From Pseudomonas oleovorans subsp. oleovorans (GTDB taxonomy: Bacteria > Pseudomonadota > Gammaproteobacteria > Pseudomonadales > Pseudomonadaceae), in NCBI RefSeq assembly GCF_002197815.1, contig NZ_NIUB01000001.1, forward strand, positions 1 to 64,000: a stretch of 64,000 nt of DNA, given 5' to 3'. This document shows, one piece after another, positions 9,458 to 18,780 of the stretch. The notes under the pieces were generated by a model. It searched no databases. It saw only the letters and a list, made by a program, of their open reading frames with translations, and had not been told where the DNA came from. The position numbers and the translations under genes are program-made. How positions within the stretch are numbered: the first letter of the stretch is position 1; each line of letters starts with the position of its first letter.

Positions 9458-9895
9458 ATGTCGATACGCTTTCTGGCCTGGCCCCTGGCGCTGTTTTTCG
9501 CCCTGCTGCTGGGCGGCTGCGGCGGCAAGGACGTCCCGCAGGCGGCGCTGGAGGCGGCCGTTCAGCAGTTGCAGGACAACATCGAGGCCAAGAGCACCGC
9601 TGCAGTGCTGGAGCAGTTGCATGGCGACTTCCTCGCCCGCCAGGAGCTGGACCGTGAATGGGCCAAGCGCACCATGACCCTGCTGTTCCTGCGCCACAAG
9701 AACATCAAGGTCATCGCACTGGGCAAGAACAGCTGGATCGATGCTGCGATCAGCAGCAAGGGCTATACCGAAGCTCAGGTAGGCCTGAGTGGCGCCGAGG
9801 GGTTGATCCCCGACAGCGCGCGGCACTATTCGGTGAAGCTGGAATGGTGGCTCGACGGCAGCGAATGGAAGCTGGCGCGCCTGGACTGGGAGTGA
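9458..9895 (+). CDS. Conserved small lipoprotein of unknown function
   Basis: 145 aa. The N terminus MSIRFLAWPLALFFALLLGGC is a lipoprotein signal peptide with Cys at about 21, so the mature protein is probably membrane-anchored in the envelope. The remaining ~120 residues contain a helical stretch (AALEAAVQQLQDNIEAKS), then a small beta-rich domain ending KLEWWLDGSEWKLARLDWE, resembling NTF2-like / DUF4440-type folds. No catalytic motif is visible. Ribosome site AAAGGAG lies 8 bp before the start. Function unknown. Confidence 0.8.
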   Translation: MSIRFLAWPLALFFALLLGGCGGKDVPQAALEAAVQQLQDNIEAKSTAAVLEQLHGDFLARQELDREWAKRTMTLLFLRHKNIKVIALGKNSWIDAAISSKGYTEAQVGLSGAEGLIPDSARHYSVKLEWWLDGSEWKLARLDWE

Positions 9896-9919
9896 AAGCG
9901 TAGCCCGGCCCCCGCCTAC

Positions 9920-9990
9920 GTAGGAGCCGGCTTGCCGGCGATCCCTCGATGTTCGCCAGCCGATCTGATCGCGAGCAAGCTCGCTCCTAC
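9920..9990. repeat. REP-like palindromic repeat
   Basis: GTAGGAGCCGGCTTGCCGGCGA (9920-9941) is followed by an inverted partner ending GCGAGCAAGCTCGCTCCTAC at 9990. It sits between convergent genes (lipoprotein and lipocalin). The two arms differ in their cores (CCGGCTTGCCGG versus GAGCAAGCTC), so it looks like a mosaic of two REP subtypes. Confidence 0.8.
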
Positions 9991-10048
9991 AGGGGAGCGG
10001 GCCTAACGCACCCCGTTACGTAGCCGAGGCAAGCCAGCTATGGGTGTA

Positions 10049-10591
10049 TCAATCGGCCTGACGCCAGATCAGGTCCGAGGTGACGTAACCCTGCTCACGC
10101 GCGACGCTGAGCAATTTATCGCGGGTTTCCTGATCCACCTCAGGGGTGCGCGCGAGCAGCCACAGGTACTTGTGCTCCGGGTGACCGACCAGCGCCACGC
10201 GATAGTCCTCGTCGTGGTAGATCACCCAATAGTCGCCCTTGATCGGCAGCAGCTTGCTGGCCCAGTTATCGAAGCGTACCCACAGCTTGTCGGTGCGCCC
10301 CTCGACCTGAGACTCGGCGACGCCCTTGGCCTCGATCCACTCACCGTCCTTGTCACGGCAGCGGTTGGTCACGTCGATGCGGCCATCGTCACGCAGACCG
10401 TAATGCGCTTCGGACTGCACGCAGTTGCGCTGGAAGAACATCGGCAGGCGCGCCAGCTCGTACCAGGTGCCCTGGTAGCGCTGCAGGTCGACCTGCATGG
10501 TCTGCGGTGGCGGTTTGGGGATGCTGCCGGTACCGGAATTGGCGCAGCCGGCCAGGGCGAGAATGGCGCTGGCGATTAGGATCGAACGCAT
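10049..10591 (-). CDS. blc: Outer-membrane lipocalin Blc-like lipoprotein
   Basis: 180 aa. A bacterial lipocalin, an eight-strand barrel that binds fatty acids or lysophospholipids. The signal peptide ends ILALAGC (Cys about 15), giving a lipoprotein. The lipocalin motif 1 is visible as YQGTWYELARLPMFFQR (about 39-55); the later DYWVIYHDEDYRVALVGHPEHKYLWLLAR strand block is also typical. It follows the small lipoprotein gene at 10604-10855 by 12 bp, suggesting one transcript. Exact ligand not predictable. Confidence 0.93.
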   Translation of the reverse strand: MRSILIASAILALAGCANSGTGSIPKPPPQTMQVDLQRYQGTWYELARLPMFFQRNCVQSEAHYGLRDDGRIDVTNRCRDKDGEWIEAKGVAESQVEGRTDKLWVRFDNWASKLLPIKGDYWVIYHDEDYRVALVGHPEHKYLWLLARTPEVDQETRDKLLSVAREQGYVTSDLIWRQAD

Positions 10592-10603
10592 GGAAGCTCC
10601 TGT

Positions 10604-10855
10604 TTACTTGAGTCCCTTGCCGGAGAACAGCATGACCTTGTCCCCGGCGTACTGGACACTGATATAGGCCTTGTCGTCGCCCCAGGTGCAACTGGTCATC
10701 CCCAGTGCGCCGGCACACTCACCGGGCGCGCCGAGCAGGCTTTCCACTTCCTGCTTGCTCATACCGGCCTTGAGCTTGGAGTAGTTTTCCTGATTGACCT
10801 TGCTGCAGGCAGCGAGCAGGCAACAGGCGAGCAACGCGACGATACGCATCGACAT
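10604..10855 (-). CDS. Small SmpA/OmlA-like (BamE-like) lipoprotein
   Basis: 83 aa. The N terminus MSMRIVALLACCLLAACS carries a lipobox (LLAAC). The mature part KLKAGMSKQEVESLLGAPGEC matches the DUF3862 / BamE-like BLIP fold signature ('Y.kL..GMs..eV..llG.P'). Two further cysteines (SCTWGDDKAYI and GECAGALGM) could pair in the periplasm. The upstream ATG (MSMRI) has AGGAG at proper spacing. Located between a DUF924 gene and the lipocalin gene; the role is unknown, though it is unlikely to be BamE itself. Confidence 0.82.
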   Translation of the reverse strand: MSMRIVALLACCLLAACSKVNQENYSKLKAGMSKQEVESLLGAPGECAGALGMTSCTWGDDKAYISVQYAGDKVMLFSGKGLK

Positions 10856-10924
10856 GGATGAAGCTCCTGATGGGAAGGTGCCAGCAAGCTTGGCATAGCC
10901 GGCGACGACTTGCCCGCTTGGAGT

Positions 10925-11509
10925 TCAGAAACGCGAGCCGGGTTCCCGCAGGAAGGCTTGCTCTTCGTCAGTGGAGGCGCGACCGAGAATCGCATTGCGA
11001 TGAGGAAAGCGACCGAAACGGACAATCACCCGCTGATGACGCTCGGCAAAATCGAGGAAATCGGCGAACAATGGCCGCTCATCGACAGCGGCTTCGTTCA
11101 GCAGATCAGCAAACAGCTCGACCGCGCGGTCCTGCAAGGGCAGATCTTCGGCGTGCTCGAAGATCAGATAGGCAAACACCCGCTGGATCGGCGTCAGCCT
11201 ACGATCCCAGCCACGCTCAAGCCCTTCCTGCAGCAATGGGCGAGCCCGGCTGTCGCCGGCAAAGGCCCGAGGCGTATCGCGAAAGATCATGCGCGGCAGC
11301 TGATCGAGCAGGATCAGCTGTGCCAGCCAAGCCTGCGGGTCATCCAGCCAATCCTTGAGATCGCCAGCCAGCGCCCGCTCGACCAGGGCGCCGAACCGCG
11401 CCTCTGCCTCACGGTCCTGGCTGTCGCGCTTGCCGAACCACAACCCCTGGCGTGCTGCGGCGACTTCGGCAGCGAACCACCAGTCGAGCAGCGGTTGCCA
11501 GGCGCTCAT
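10925..11509 (-). CDS. DUF924 family protein
   Basis: 194 aa, all-helical. It begins [15 protein letters not shown] and carries typical DUF924 blocks: WFGKRDSQDREAEARFG, LILLDQLPRMIFRDTPRAFAGD, FAYLIFEHAEDL and FADFLDFAERHQRVIVRFGRFPHRNAILGR. The family resembles a tetratricopeptide-like fold of unknown biochemical role; no catalytic residues are obvious. The start codon overlaps the fbp stop by one base (TGATG), so it is translationally coupled downstream of fbp. Confidence 0.93.
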   Translation of the reverse strand: MSAWQPLLDWWFAAEVAAARQGLWFGKRDSQDREAEARFGALVERALAGDLKDWLDDPQAWLAQLILLDQLPRMIFRDTPRAFAGDSRARPLLQEGLERGWDRRLTPIQRVFAYLIFEHAEDLPLQDRAVELFADLLNEAAVDERPLFADFLDFAERHQRVIVRFGRFPHRNAILGRASTDEEQAFLREPGSRF

Positions 11510-12516
11510 CAGTTGCGGTGGTAGGCGGTGATACGCAGCACTTCTTCCTTGGAACCGAGGAATACCGGCACGCGCTGGTGCAGGGAAGTGGGCTGGATAT
11601 CGAGAATGCGCTGGTTACCGTCGGTCGCAGCGCCACCAGCCTGCTCGATGATCATCGACATCGGGTTGGCCTCGTACATCAGGCGCAGCTTGCCCGGTTT
11701 GTCCGGCTCACGGGCATCACGCGGGTACATGAACACACCACCGCGAGTGAGAATACGGTGCACGTCGGCCACCATCGAGGCGATCCAGCGCATGTTGTAG
11801 TTACGCCCCAGCGGCCCGGTTTCACCGGCCAGCAGCTCGGAGACGTAACGCTGCACCGGGGCTTCCCAGTGGCGCTGGTTGGACATGTTGATGGCGAATT
11901 CCTTGGTCGACTCTGGCACCTTGATGTTGTCGTGGGTGAGCACGAAGCTGCCGAGTTCACGATCCAGGGTGAAGCCCTTCACGCCATCGCCCAGGGTCAG
12001 CATCAGCATGGTCTGCGGGCCGTAGATGGCGTAGCCGGCAGCGACCTGCTGGGTGCCCGGCTGGAGGAAGGCGTCCTCGCCCAGGTCGCCGGTTTCACCG
12101 TTGCGCTCGGGGCAGCGCAGCACCGAGAAGATGGTGCCGACCGAGACGTTGACGTCGATATTGCTGGAGCCGTCCAGCGGGTCGAACACCAGCAGGTAGG
12201 CACCTTTGGGGTACTTGCCGGGGATCTGGTAGGCGTTGTCCATTTCCTCGGAGGCCATGCCGGCCAGGTGGCCGCCCCACTCGTTGGCTTCGAGGAGGAT
12301 TTCGTTGGAGATCACGTCGAGCTTCTTCTGCACTTCGCCCTGCACGTTTTCGCTGTCCAGGCTGCCCAGCACGCCGCCGAGGGCGCCCTTGGACACCTGA
12401 TGGCTGATCGCCTTGCAGGCCCGCGCCACGACTTCGATAAGGAAACGCAGGTCGGCCGGGGTGTTGTGGCTGCGAGTCTGCTCGATCAGGTAGCGGCTCA
12501 GGGTGACGCGGGACAT
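11509..12516 (-). CDS. fbp: Class I fructose-1,6-bisphosphatase
   Basis: 335 aa. It hydrolyses fructose-1,6-bisphosphate to fructose-6-phosphate in gluconeogenesis; essential for growth on organic acids in pseudomonads, which lack phosphofructokinase. The metal/phosphate motif DPLDGSSN is at 112-119. Other family blocks: [48 protein letters not shown]. The start [15 protein letters not shown] was chosen over a start 36 codons upstream, which would add a non-conserved tail. Heads a two-gene unit with the DUF924 gene. Confidence 0.97.
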   Translation of the reverse strand: MSRVTLSRYLIEQTRSHNTPADLRFLIEVVARACKAISHQVSKGALGGVLGSLDSENVQGEVQKKLDVISNEILLEANEWGGHLAGMASEEMDNAYQIPGKYPKGAYLLVFDPLDGSSNIDVNVSVGTIFSVLRCPERNGETGDLGEDAFLQPGTQQVAAGYAIYGPQTMLMLTLGDGVKGFTLDRELGSFVLTHDNIKVPESTKEFAINMSNQRHWEAPVQRYVSELLAGETGPLGRNYNMRWIASMVADVHRILTRGGVFMYPRDAREPDKPGKLRLMYEANPMSMIIEQAGGAATDGNQRILDIQPTSLHQRVPVFLGSKEEVLRITAYHRN

Positions 12517-12551
12517 GGACGGCTCCGGAAAGGGGAAAAATCGCGCGCAGT

Positions 12552-13432
12552 TTAACCCGAGTCGCCGCGCAATGCTGCCTGCCGGGATGGATGGCTGAGA
12601 TCGGCGCCTGCCAGCAGCCAGCAAACACGATTGCGCCCGTCGCGTTTGGCCTGGTACAGCGCAGCGTCGGCAGCCTGCAGCAGCTCGTCGAGTGCCTGCC
12701 CCTGCTCAGGCCAATGGGCCAGGCCGGCAGACAGGGTCACGCGCTGGTCGCCGCCACGGGTGGCGACATCGCGAGTCGCCAGTTGCGCGCAGATGCTCTG
12801 CAGGCGCTCGCTGGCCTCGCGCGGATCGGCGCCCGGCAATATCAGCAGAAACTCTTCGCCGCCGATACGAAACACCGCATCGGTGCTGCGCAGGTTGTCC
12901 AGCAGGTGCTGCGCGACGGCCTTGAGTACGTCGTCGCCGACCAGGTGGCCACATTCGTCGTTGAGGCACTTGAAGTGATCGAGATCGATCAGGGCCATCG
13001 CCAGTGGCAGGTTCTCGCGCTATGCCCTGGCCAGCTCGCGCTCGAAGAACTCATCCAGATAACGACGGTTGTACAACCCGGTCAGCGGATCACACAGGGC
13101 CTGTTCGCGCAGTTGTTCATGCAGGCTGGAGATGGTGCGCAGGCGCTCCTCGCTCAGCGCCAGTGCTTCAGCCAGCTTGAGTTCACTGAGGTGGCGCTGA
13201 GGAAGGTCATTTCCAGCGCTGCAGTAACCATCCAGCAGAGGCTGGCCAGATGCAGCAGTATGAAACTCTCACCTCCGGGAAAGTCGCGCTGGCGGGTCAC
13301 CCAGTGCGCCAGCAGGATCCCCCCCAGACACACCAGCAGCGTCACCATTACCGGTGCCGAGAAACTCCAGCCCGAAGCCATGCAGGCCTGCATCAGCGAC
13401 GCCGCCGCATTCCCGGCGAGGCAGCACTTGAA
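12552..13432 (-). pseudogene. Decayed membrane-anchored diguanylate cyclase (GGDEF)
   Basis: Read on the minus strand, the 5' part (13393 down to about 13200) encodes two hydrophobic segments (VMVTLLVCLGGILLAHWV and LLHLASLCWMVTAALEM). The frame then shifts near 13200, and a second frame carries a helix (ELKLAEALALSEERLRTI) and a GGDEF start (DPLTGLYNRRYLDEFFEREL). An in-frame TAG at 13020-13022 interrupts this, just before ENLPLAMALIDLDHFK. The rest of the domain, with RSTD (I-site) and RIGGEEF, is intact to 12552. One frameshift plus one amber codon make this a pseudogene unless a short internal start (12998) produces a fragment. Confidence 0.85.
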
Positions 13433-13540
13433 TCACGTACACACGCGACACAAGACGACTGGAAGATGACGCGAATCGAAATACACAAGGGCCTTCCTGA
13501 CCTTCAATGCTGGAGTGGCGCGGGGTGCCTAGATACGGCA

Positions 13541-13564
13541 AAAGCCCTGCCGCAGCTGGGCTTT
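13541..13564 (-). terminator. Terminator after the DUF3999 gene
   Basis: AAAGCCC (13541-13547) pairs with GGGCTTT (13558-13564). On the minus strand the hairpin ends GGGCTTTT, an intrinsic terminator 16 bp beyond the stop of the DUF3999 gene. Confidence 0.72.
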
Positions 13565-13579
13565 ATTGGTCCATACCTC

Positions 13580-14923
13580 TCAGACGTCCGGCGGGCGGCG
13601 CAGCACACTGGCGGCCATCGCGGCCAGCAACACAACGCCCACTAACAGTACAACCCAGAGTCCCCAGCGCTGCCAGTCCTGGCCGGAGCCGGCTTGTGGC
13701 TCGAGCGCAGAGGCAAACGCCTCGGTCAACTCGGCACGGCCAAGACTGACAAGTCGCTCCGCCTGATAACCGGGGATCAGGGTGTGCAGTGGCAAGGCTG
13801 CCGACTGCGCGCTCGAGCTACCCAACGCCAGCCGATAAGGCGGCTCGCCACGGGCGAGAAACACCAGTTGCGTGGCACGCAGCGCGACCTGCAAGCGTGG
13901 CGTTTCCACACCCAAGCCGCCGCCACGGGCATCGACTTGCGCACGCAGTTGTTGCAGCGGCCAACCGGGCAGGGCCAATGCATCGTTGACAACTTCGCGC
14001 CCGGATTCGGGCAAGCGATAGAGCACCCCGCTGACCAGAGGACGCCAGGTGCCCTGATCGCTGCTACGCGCCTCGATACGCAGTGGCGCCAGGGTATTGC
14101 TCTGCTCCAGCGCGATACGCAGCCGTTCCAGAGGCAGGGCCAGCGGTAACTGCCACTGGTACAGCCCCTCAGCGCTGGTCTGCGCCGACATGGGCTCGGA
14201 CCATACCAGCGGCGCAGCCTGATGAGCCTGCCGTTGACTGCGCAGGGTAACGGCCTGCAGTTGCGGGGCCTGGGCAGGATTGCGCCACAGCAGACGCAGA
14301 TAACGGGCACGCTGCCCAGGCAGTTCGACCTGACGCTGATCGATACGCTCATCGGCGAAGCTCAGACGCGCCACCTGCCCGTCTCCCCAACTACGCCAGT
14401 GCTGCAGATCGTCACTGGCCTCGATGCTGAAACGCTGAAATCCTTCCTCTGCCCCGCTCCAGTCCAGATTCAGACGCACCAGCGGCGCATCGATGGCGCT
14501 GGCATCGAGCAACCAGCCGCGCAGTTGCTGCTCGCTTTTGGCCGGTGCATCGCCGCGAAGTTCGATCAGCGTGCCAGTGGTGCTGCGCTCGACGCGCAGC
14601 GCAGGCATTTCCTGGGCATCGGCGCGGCCCCGCAACGGAAACCAGCGCACACCATGCTCCTGTTCCTGCTGCACGGTCTCGCTATGCCCCGGAATCAACG
14701 CGTAGGCCTGCATCTGATCATTGCTGTCGAATACGCGTAGATCGCGCAAATCACCATGTCCGGCGGCGAGGTGAGCAGCGAAGGGCAGCTCAAGGCGATA
14801 CCAGGGGCCCTCACCAGCGAGTTGCAGGGCAGCGCTGTGCCGATAGTCCTGAGGTGTCTCACTGGCCTGACTAAGTGCACTCAGCGACAACCCCAGGAGC
14901 AGGCCCCAACGGATGAGTTTCAT
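13580..14923 (-). CDS. DUF3999 family exported membrane protein
   Basis: 447 aa. N-terminal signal peptide (MKLIRWGLLLGLSLSALSQASE), a long periplasmic beta-rich region, and one C-terminal transmembrane helix (WGLWVVLLVGVVLLAAMAASVL, about 420-441) followed by RRPPDV. This is the DUF3999 layout. Repeated blocks such as RFSIEASDDLQHWRSWGDGQ look like carbohydrate-binding/discoidin-like sheets. It overlaps the upstream DUF2339 gene by 4 bp, and the two families are regularly paired, so they probably form one envelope complex. Function unknown. Confidence 0.85.
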   Translation of the reverse strand: MKLIRWGLLLGLSLSALSQASETPQDYRHSAALQLAGEGPWYRLELPFAAHLAAGHGDLRDLRVFDSNDQMQAYALIPGHSETVQQEQEHGVRWFPLRGRADAQEMPALRVERSTTGTLIELRGDAPAKSEQQLRGWLLDASAIDAPLVRLNLDWSGAEEGFQRFSIEASDDLQHWRSWGDGQVARLSFADERIDQRQVELPGQRARYLRLLWRNPAQAPQLQAVTLRSQRQAHQAAPLVWSEPMSAQTSAEGLYQWQLPLALPLERLRIALEQSNTLAPLRIEARSSDQGTWRPLVSGVLYRLPESGREVVNDALALPGWPLQQLRAQVDARGGGLGVETPRLQVALRATQLVFLARGEPPYRLALGSSSAQSAALPLHTLIPGYQAERLVSLGRAELTEAFASALEPQAGSGQDWQRWGLWVVLLVGVVLLAAMAASVLRRPPDV

Positions 14924-17900
14924 ACGGCAGACTCCTGTTCCTCAGCAGCCGACTTTTCGGCCTTGCGCGGCGGCAGCGGGGCGAAATAGCCCACCACCAG
15001 CAACAGCACACCGACCCCGATGAACGAGACGATGCGCTCCAGGCCACCACGGTTGCCCAGCTCGACGAAGAACAACTTGGCTACCACCAGGGCGATCAGC
15101 GCAGCACCTAACAGCCACAGCTCGCGGCGTACGCGTAGATGCCCAAAGAGCATCAGCGCCAGGGCGATCAGGGTCCAGACGATGGACAGCCCGGCCTGCA
15201 CCAGCATCGAATCGAACAACGCTGACGTCTGCCAGGGCACACCACCCCAGTGGTGCGCGGTACGCATCACCGTCACCGTCAGCAGGGCAAACAGCGAAAC
15301 ACCTGCGACGCCCTGCACCACCGGCAGCACTCGCACCGGTGCCAGGCCGAAACGCGGCAGCGCATCACGTGCCCAGACAAACAGCGCGCCCAGACACAGC
15401 AGCAAACCCAACTCCAGTGGATTGAACAGCGGCAGATAAGGCAGCGGATCGCTATCACCGGCGCTATTGGCATTGGCCAGCCAGAACCAGGCGAGCATCA
15501 ATGCTGCCAGCAGCGCCGCCGCCCAAAGCCGGTACTCACGGTCGAAACTGGCCACCGGCCAGGGCAGGCGACGCGACTGGGCCATGGCCCACAGATAGGC
15601 AGTAGGTATCAACGCCCAGCCCAACCAGCGCCAGGCGTTGTAGTGCTCGGACAGACTCAGCAGCAGATAACGCAGCTCCAACGCCAGCACGCCAAGCAAC
15701 AACCAGCAACCGAGTACATGAGCGACGCTGGCGGCGGTGTTCGGTAGCAGCGCGCTCAAACGCCTCAGCATCAACAGATGCGCGGCGAGCACAGCGATCC
15801 AACCCAGCCAGCCATAGTTCGCCGCTGGGTGATACAGCGGATGCCAGGCATAGGCCAGAATCAGGCCTGCCACCGGTGCCAGCAGGCTGCATAGCACCGC
15901 CAACTCGCGCCAGCGGGTGCGTAACGCCAGCAGCATCCAGAGCAGCGCCGACAGCGCAGCCAGTACCAGCAACATGCTGGCCTGCATGTCGTCGCTCACG
16001 AAGCGCAGCACCTCACTGGCCAAAGCCAGGGCCCACCAGGCCGCCCCCCAGGCCAGCAACAGCTGGCCCAGGCGCTGCAGACTGAGGCCATCGATGCCCG
16101 TATTACGGCCGCTACGCGCCAGCCCCTGCAGGCACCAGGCGCCAATCTGCGCGGCCAGGCCGAGCACAGCGGGCGTCCAGAAGCCGGTGTGCGCCAGCGG
16201 CGACAAGCCCTCGCCACTGATACCCGACAGCAGCAACGGCCCAGCGGCAAGGAAGGCCAGGCCAGCGAAGACCTGCAGCGCCAAGCTGAACAGGAACGCC
16301 GCGCGCTGCTGCAGATACAGCGCCAGCCACAGAATCAGCAGGCCCGTGCCGCCCCACACAGCGGCAGCCGCCACCCAGGGCAGGACGAACAGCACCGCCA
16401 GGTTGATAAATACCAGGCCCACCAGCATCACCAGCGACAGGGCGCCGAGTAGGCGGCGATTCTCTCGAATCTGCGGATCACGCGCGGCCAGCAGCATGCC
16501 GGCGATCAGCCCCAGACCGACCATCGACGCCGCCAGCAAGCCAAACCAACCAGCGCTCAAGCCGCTGCGGCCAACCAGCGAATCCAGCGCCATCTGCCCG
16601 AGGAACAGCAGCCCGCCGAGCAACTGCACGGTGAATGCGCTGTAGACGAAGCTCGGCGCGGCGATGCGCAGGCCGACGAACAGCGTCGCCAGGCCGGCCA
16701 GCGCCCAGGCGATGGCGGTACCGGGGGCCTCGAACAGCAGCGGTGCGATCAGGTAGAGAAACGCCAGCCCGGCCAGGCCCAACCAGGGCAGCAGTCGGAG
16801 TTCCCAGGCGTTGGCCGCGCCAGGCATCGAGCGCGACTGCCAATAGCTGAACAGCAGCGCCGCACCGAGCATAAGCGCACCCAGCGGCGAGCCGTCGAGC
16901 AGGCTGTCGTAGCCGAAATCCAGCCCACTGACGAAGGCCAGCGCCGCGCCCACCTGCAGCAACAGGGCGAAGGCACGCGCTAGTGGCCGTCCCTGACGCA
17001 GACCAAGCCAATAAATGCCGGCGCCTTCCACGGCCCAGGCGGCCGCCGTCCAGCGCGCATCCAGGCCAAGCGGTATGGCCAGGCTGGCGAATACCACGCC
17101 GAGCGCCAGGCAGGTTTCCACCAGCAGCAACGCGCGTTCGCCGGCACGCGCCTTGAGCACGCGCGCCAACAGTAAATAGAACAGCCCCATGCCGAGCGCG
17201 CTGAAGGCAGCGGCGAACTCGATATGCCGCACCAGCGCCACCTGCAGGCCGAACCCCACCAGCGGCGGACCAAACAGCGTGGTGGCATCGACGTAATCGC
17301 CACGCCGTAGCGACCAGCGCAGCAATTCATCACGTGCCTCGGGCGCATCCGCCGCGTCACGCAGGGTGCAGCGGGCGAACAGCAAACCGATGGCCACGTA
17401 CATCAGGAAGAACAGCAGCAGGAACGGTTCGGTGCTCCACAACAGGTCGGGCGTGTAGGAACGCAGGCCCCAGGCGAAACCGATACCGAAGGTGCCGACG
17501 AAGCCGATCAGGTTGAGCAGACGCCAAGCCTTGAACCAGGCGATGGCAAAGATGCCGGCGTTGAGCAGAGCGAAATAGGAGAACAGCGCGACATGGTTGC
17601 CGCTGCCGGTGGATGTGAGAATCGGCGCGGCGAAACCACCCAGCGCCGCTGCAGCCGCCAGGCCGAGGGCATTCTGCTGCACGGCGAGAATCGCCGAGAA
17701 CAGCGTCACCGCCACCAGCAGGCCGAGCGCCATGCCCGGATCGAGCAGTGGATGCAGGCGCATCGCGGCGAACACCGTCAGGTACAGCACGGCGATGCCG
17801 GTGCCCTGCAGCACCAGGGCGTAGTTGCGATTGCGTCGGCGCAACCACCAGCCCAGGCCAAGCAACGCCAGGGCGCTGGCCGCAACACCCATGTAACGCA

Positions 17901-18519
17901 ACTCTACCGGTACCTCGACACCTTCGGTGGCGTAGCGCAGGAGGAAGGCCAGGCCGAGAAACAGCAGTACCACGCCGACTCGCAGCACGGTGTTGCCGCC
18001 GAACAGCCAAGCCTTGGCCGCGGCGATGCCACGCTCGATCAGGTTCGGTTCACGCGGCGCTTGCTCGCGCCAGGGGCTTTGCTGCGCTGCCGGTTGCGGC
18101 TGGTGAGCGACCTGAGCAGCCAGTGGCGCAGGTTCTGCGACAGGCTGCGATGTTTCGATTTCAGGCAGCGGATCAAGTGTCCAGTCCAGCTCGGGCTCTT
18201 CAGCAACGACCGGCTCGGGCTGGGCCTCGGGCACGGAACTGGCGACAGGGTCAGCAGACGCGGGAACCGGCTCAGGTTCGCTTCGCTCGCCCTGCTCGAC
18301 CTTGACCAGGCGCTCGTGGATGGCACGAGTTCCGCGATCAAAGCGCTCGGCGAAGTCCTTGAGCTGCGCAGTCAGTTGCGCATTACGCGTCTCCAGCCCT
18401 TGCAGACGCAGCGCCTGGCCCAGGCTGAGGCCGATCAGACCGCCAAGAAGCGCACCCGTGACCGATTCGCTGACGCCCACGCCGAGCACCAAACCGACCA
18501 GCATGAAAATCCATTGCAT
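14920..18519 (-). CDS. DUF2339 giant polytopic membrane protein
   Basis: 1,199 aa. It starts with one membrane segment (MQWIFMLVGLVLGVGVSESV), then a coiled, charged cytoplasmic stretch (LTAQLKDFAERFDRGTRAIHERL) and a Pro/Glu/Val-rich linker to about residue 160. After that come more than 25 hydrophobic helices to near the C terminus, which ends in a short charged tail (PPRKAEKSAAEEQESAV). This is the DUF2339 family. Its size and many helices suggest a transporter or polymer-handling role, but no function is established. Translationally coupled to the DUF3999 gene. Confidence 0.87.
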   Translation of the reverse strand: MQWIFMLVGLVLGVGVSESVTGALLGGLIGLSLGQALRLQGLETRNAQLTAQLKDFAERFDRGTRAIHERLVKVEQGERSEPEPVPASADPVASSVPEAQPEPVVAEEPELDWTLDPLPEIETSQPVAEPAPLAAQVAHQPQPAAQQSPWREQAPREPNLIERGIAAAKAWLFGGNTVLRVGVVLLFLGLAFLLRYATEGVEVPVELRYMGVAASALALLGLGWWLRRRNRNYALVLQGTGIAVLYLTVFAAMRLHPLLDPGMALGLLVAVTLFSAILAVQQNALGLAAAAALGGFAAPILTSTGSGNHVALFSYFALLNAGIFAIAWFKAWRLLNLIGFVGTFGIGFAWGLRSYTPDLLWSTEPFLLLFFLMYVAIGLLFARCTLRDAADAPEARDELLRWSLRRGDYVDATTLFGPPLVGFGLQVALVRHIEFAAAFSALGMGLFYLLLARVLKARAGERALLLVETCLALGVVFASLAIPLGLDARWTAAAWAVEGAGIYWLGLRQGRPLARAFALLLQVGAALAFVSGLDFGYDSLLDGSPLGALMLGAALLFSYWQSRSMPGAANAWELRLLPWLGLAGLAFLYLIAPLLFEAPGTAIAWALAGLATLFVGLRIAAPSFVYSAFTVQLLGGLLFLGQMALDSLVGRSGLSAGWFGLLAASMVGLGLIAGMLLAARDPQIRENRRLLGALSLVMLVGLVFINLAVLFVLPWVAAAAVWGGTGLLILWLALYLQQRAAFLFSLALQVFAGLAFLAAGPLLLSGISGEGLSPLAHTGFWTPAVLGLAAQIGAWCLQGLARSGRNTGIDGLSLQRLGQLLLAWGAAWWALALASEVLRFVSDDMQASMLLVLAALSALLWMLLALRTRWRELAVLCSLLAPVAGLILAYAWHPLYHPAANYGWLGWIAVLAAHLLMLRRLSALLPNTAASVAHVLGCWLLLGVLALELRYLLLSLSEHYNAWRWLGWALIPTAYLWAMAQSRRLPWPVASFDREYRLWAAALLAALMLAWFWLANANSAGDSDPLPYLPLFNPLELGLLLCLGALFVWARDALPRFGLAPVRVLPVVQGVAGVSLFALLTVTVMRTAHHWGGVPWQTSALFDSMLVQAGLSIVWTLIALALMLFGHLRVRRELWLLGAALIALVVAKLFFVELGNRGGLERIVSFIGVGVLLLVVGYFAPLPPRKAEKSAAEEQESAV

Positions 18520-18722
18520 GCGTTATGTCCCAATCCTGAGAAAGAAGTCGCCTCACGTTCCTGCTGGCCGCCCGAGACGAGCCACAGTATAGGAGCCGCG
18601 CCGACCCACACCCAGAGAGACGACTGCCAAGCCGTTCACAGGCACAACGCAAAGCGATCAGCCGCCAGCCGGTGCTTCACAAACTCCCCGCGCCCGCTAT
18701 CATCGCCGCCCCGTGACCGTAG

Positions 18723-18754
18723 GGCGGACTCGGGAGCGAAGCGAACAGTCCGCC
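18723..18754. repeat. Short inverted repeat upstream of the YkgJ-family gene
   Basis: GGCGGACT (18723-18730) and AGTCCGCC (18747-18754) form an 8-bp stem with a 16-base loop. It ends 26 bp before the downstream start codon. It resembles the widespread GTAGGGCGGA-type repeat of proteobacteria rather than a specific operator. Confidence 0.6.
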
Positions 18755-18780
18755 GCACAAGACAGGCCTACCCGAGCATC

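Noticed and set aside
18723..18754. Possible operator for the YkgJ-family gene
   Set aside because: The sequence matches a common dispersed repeat; no evidence for regulation.
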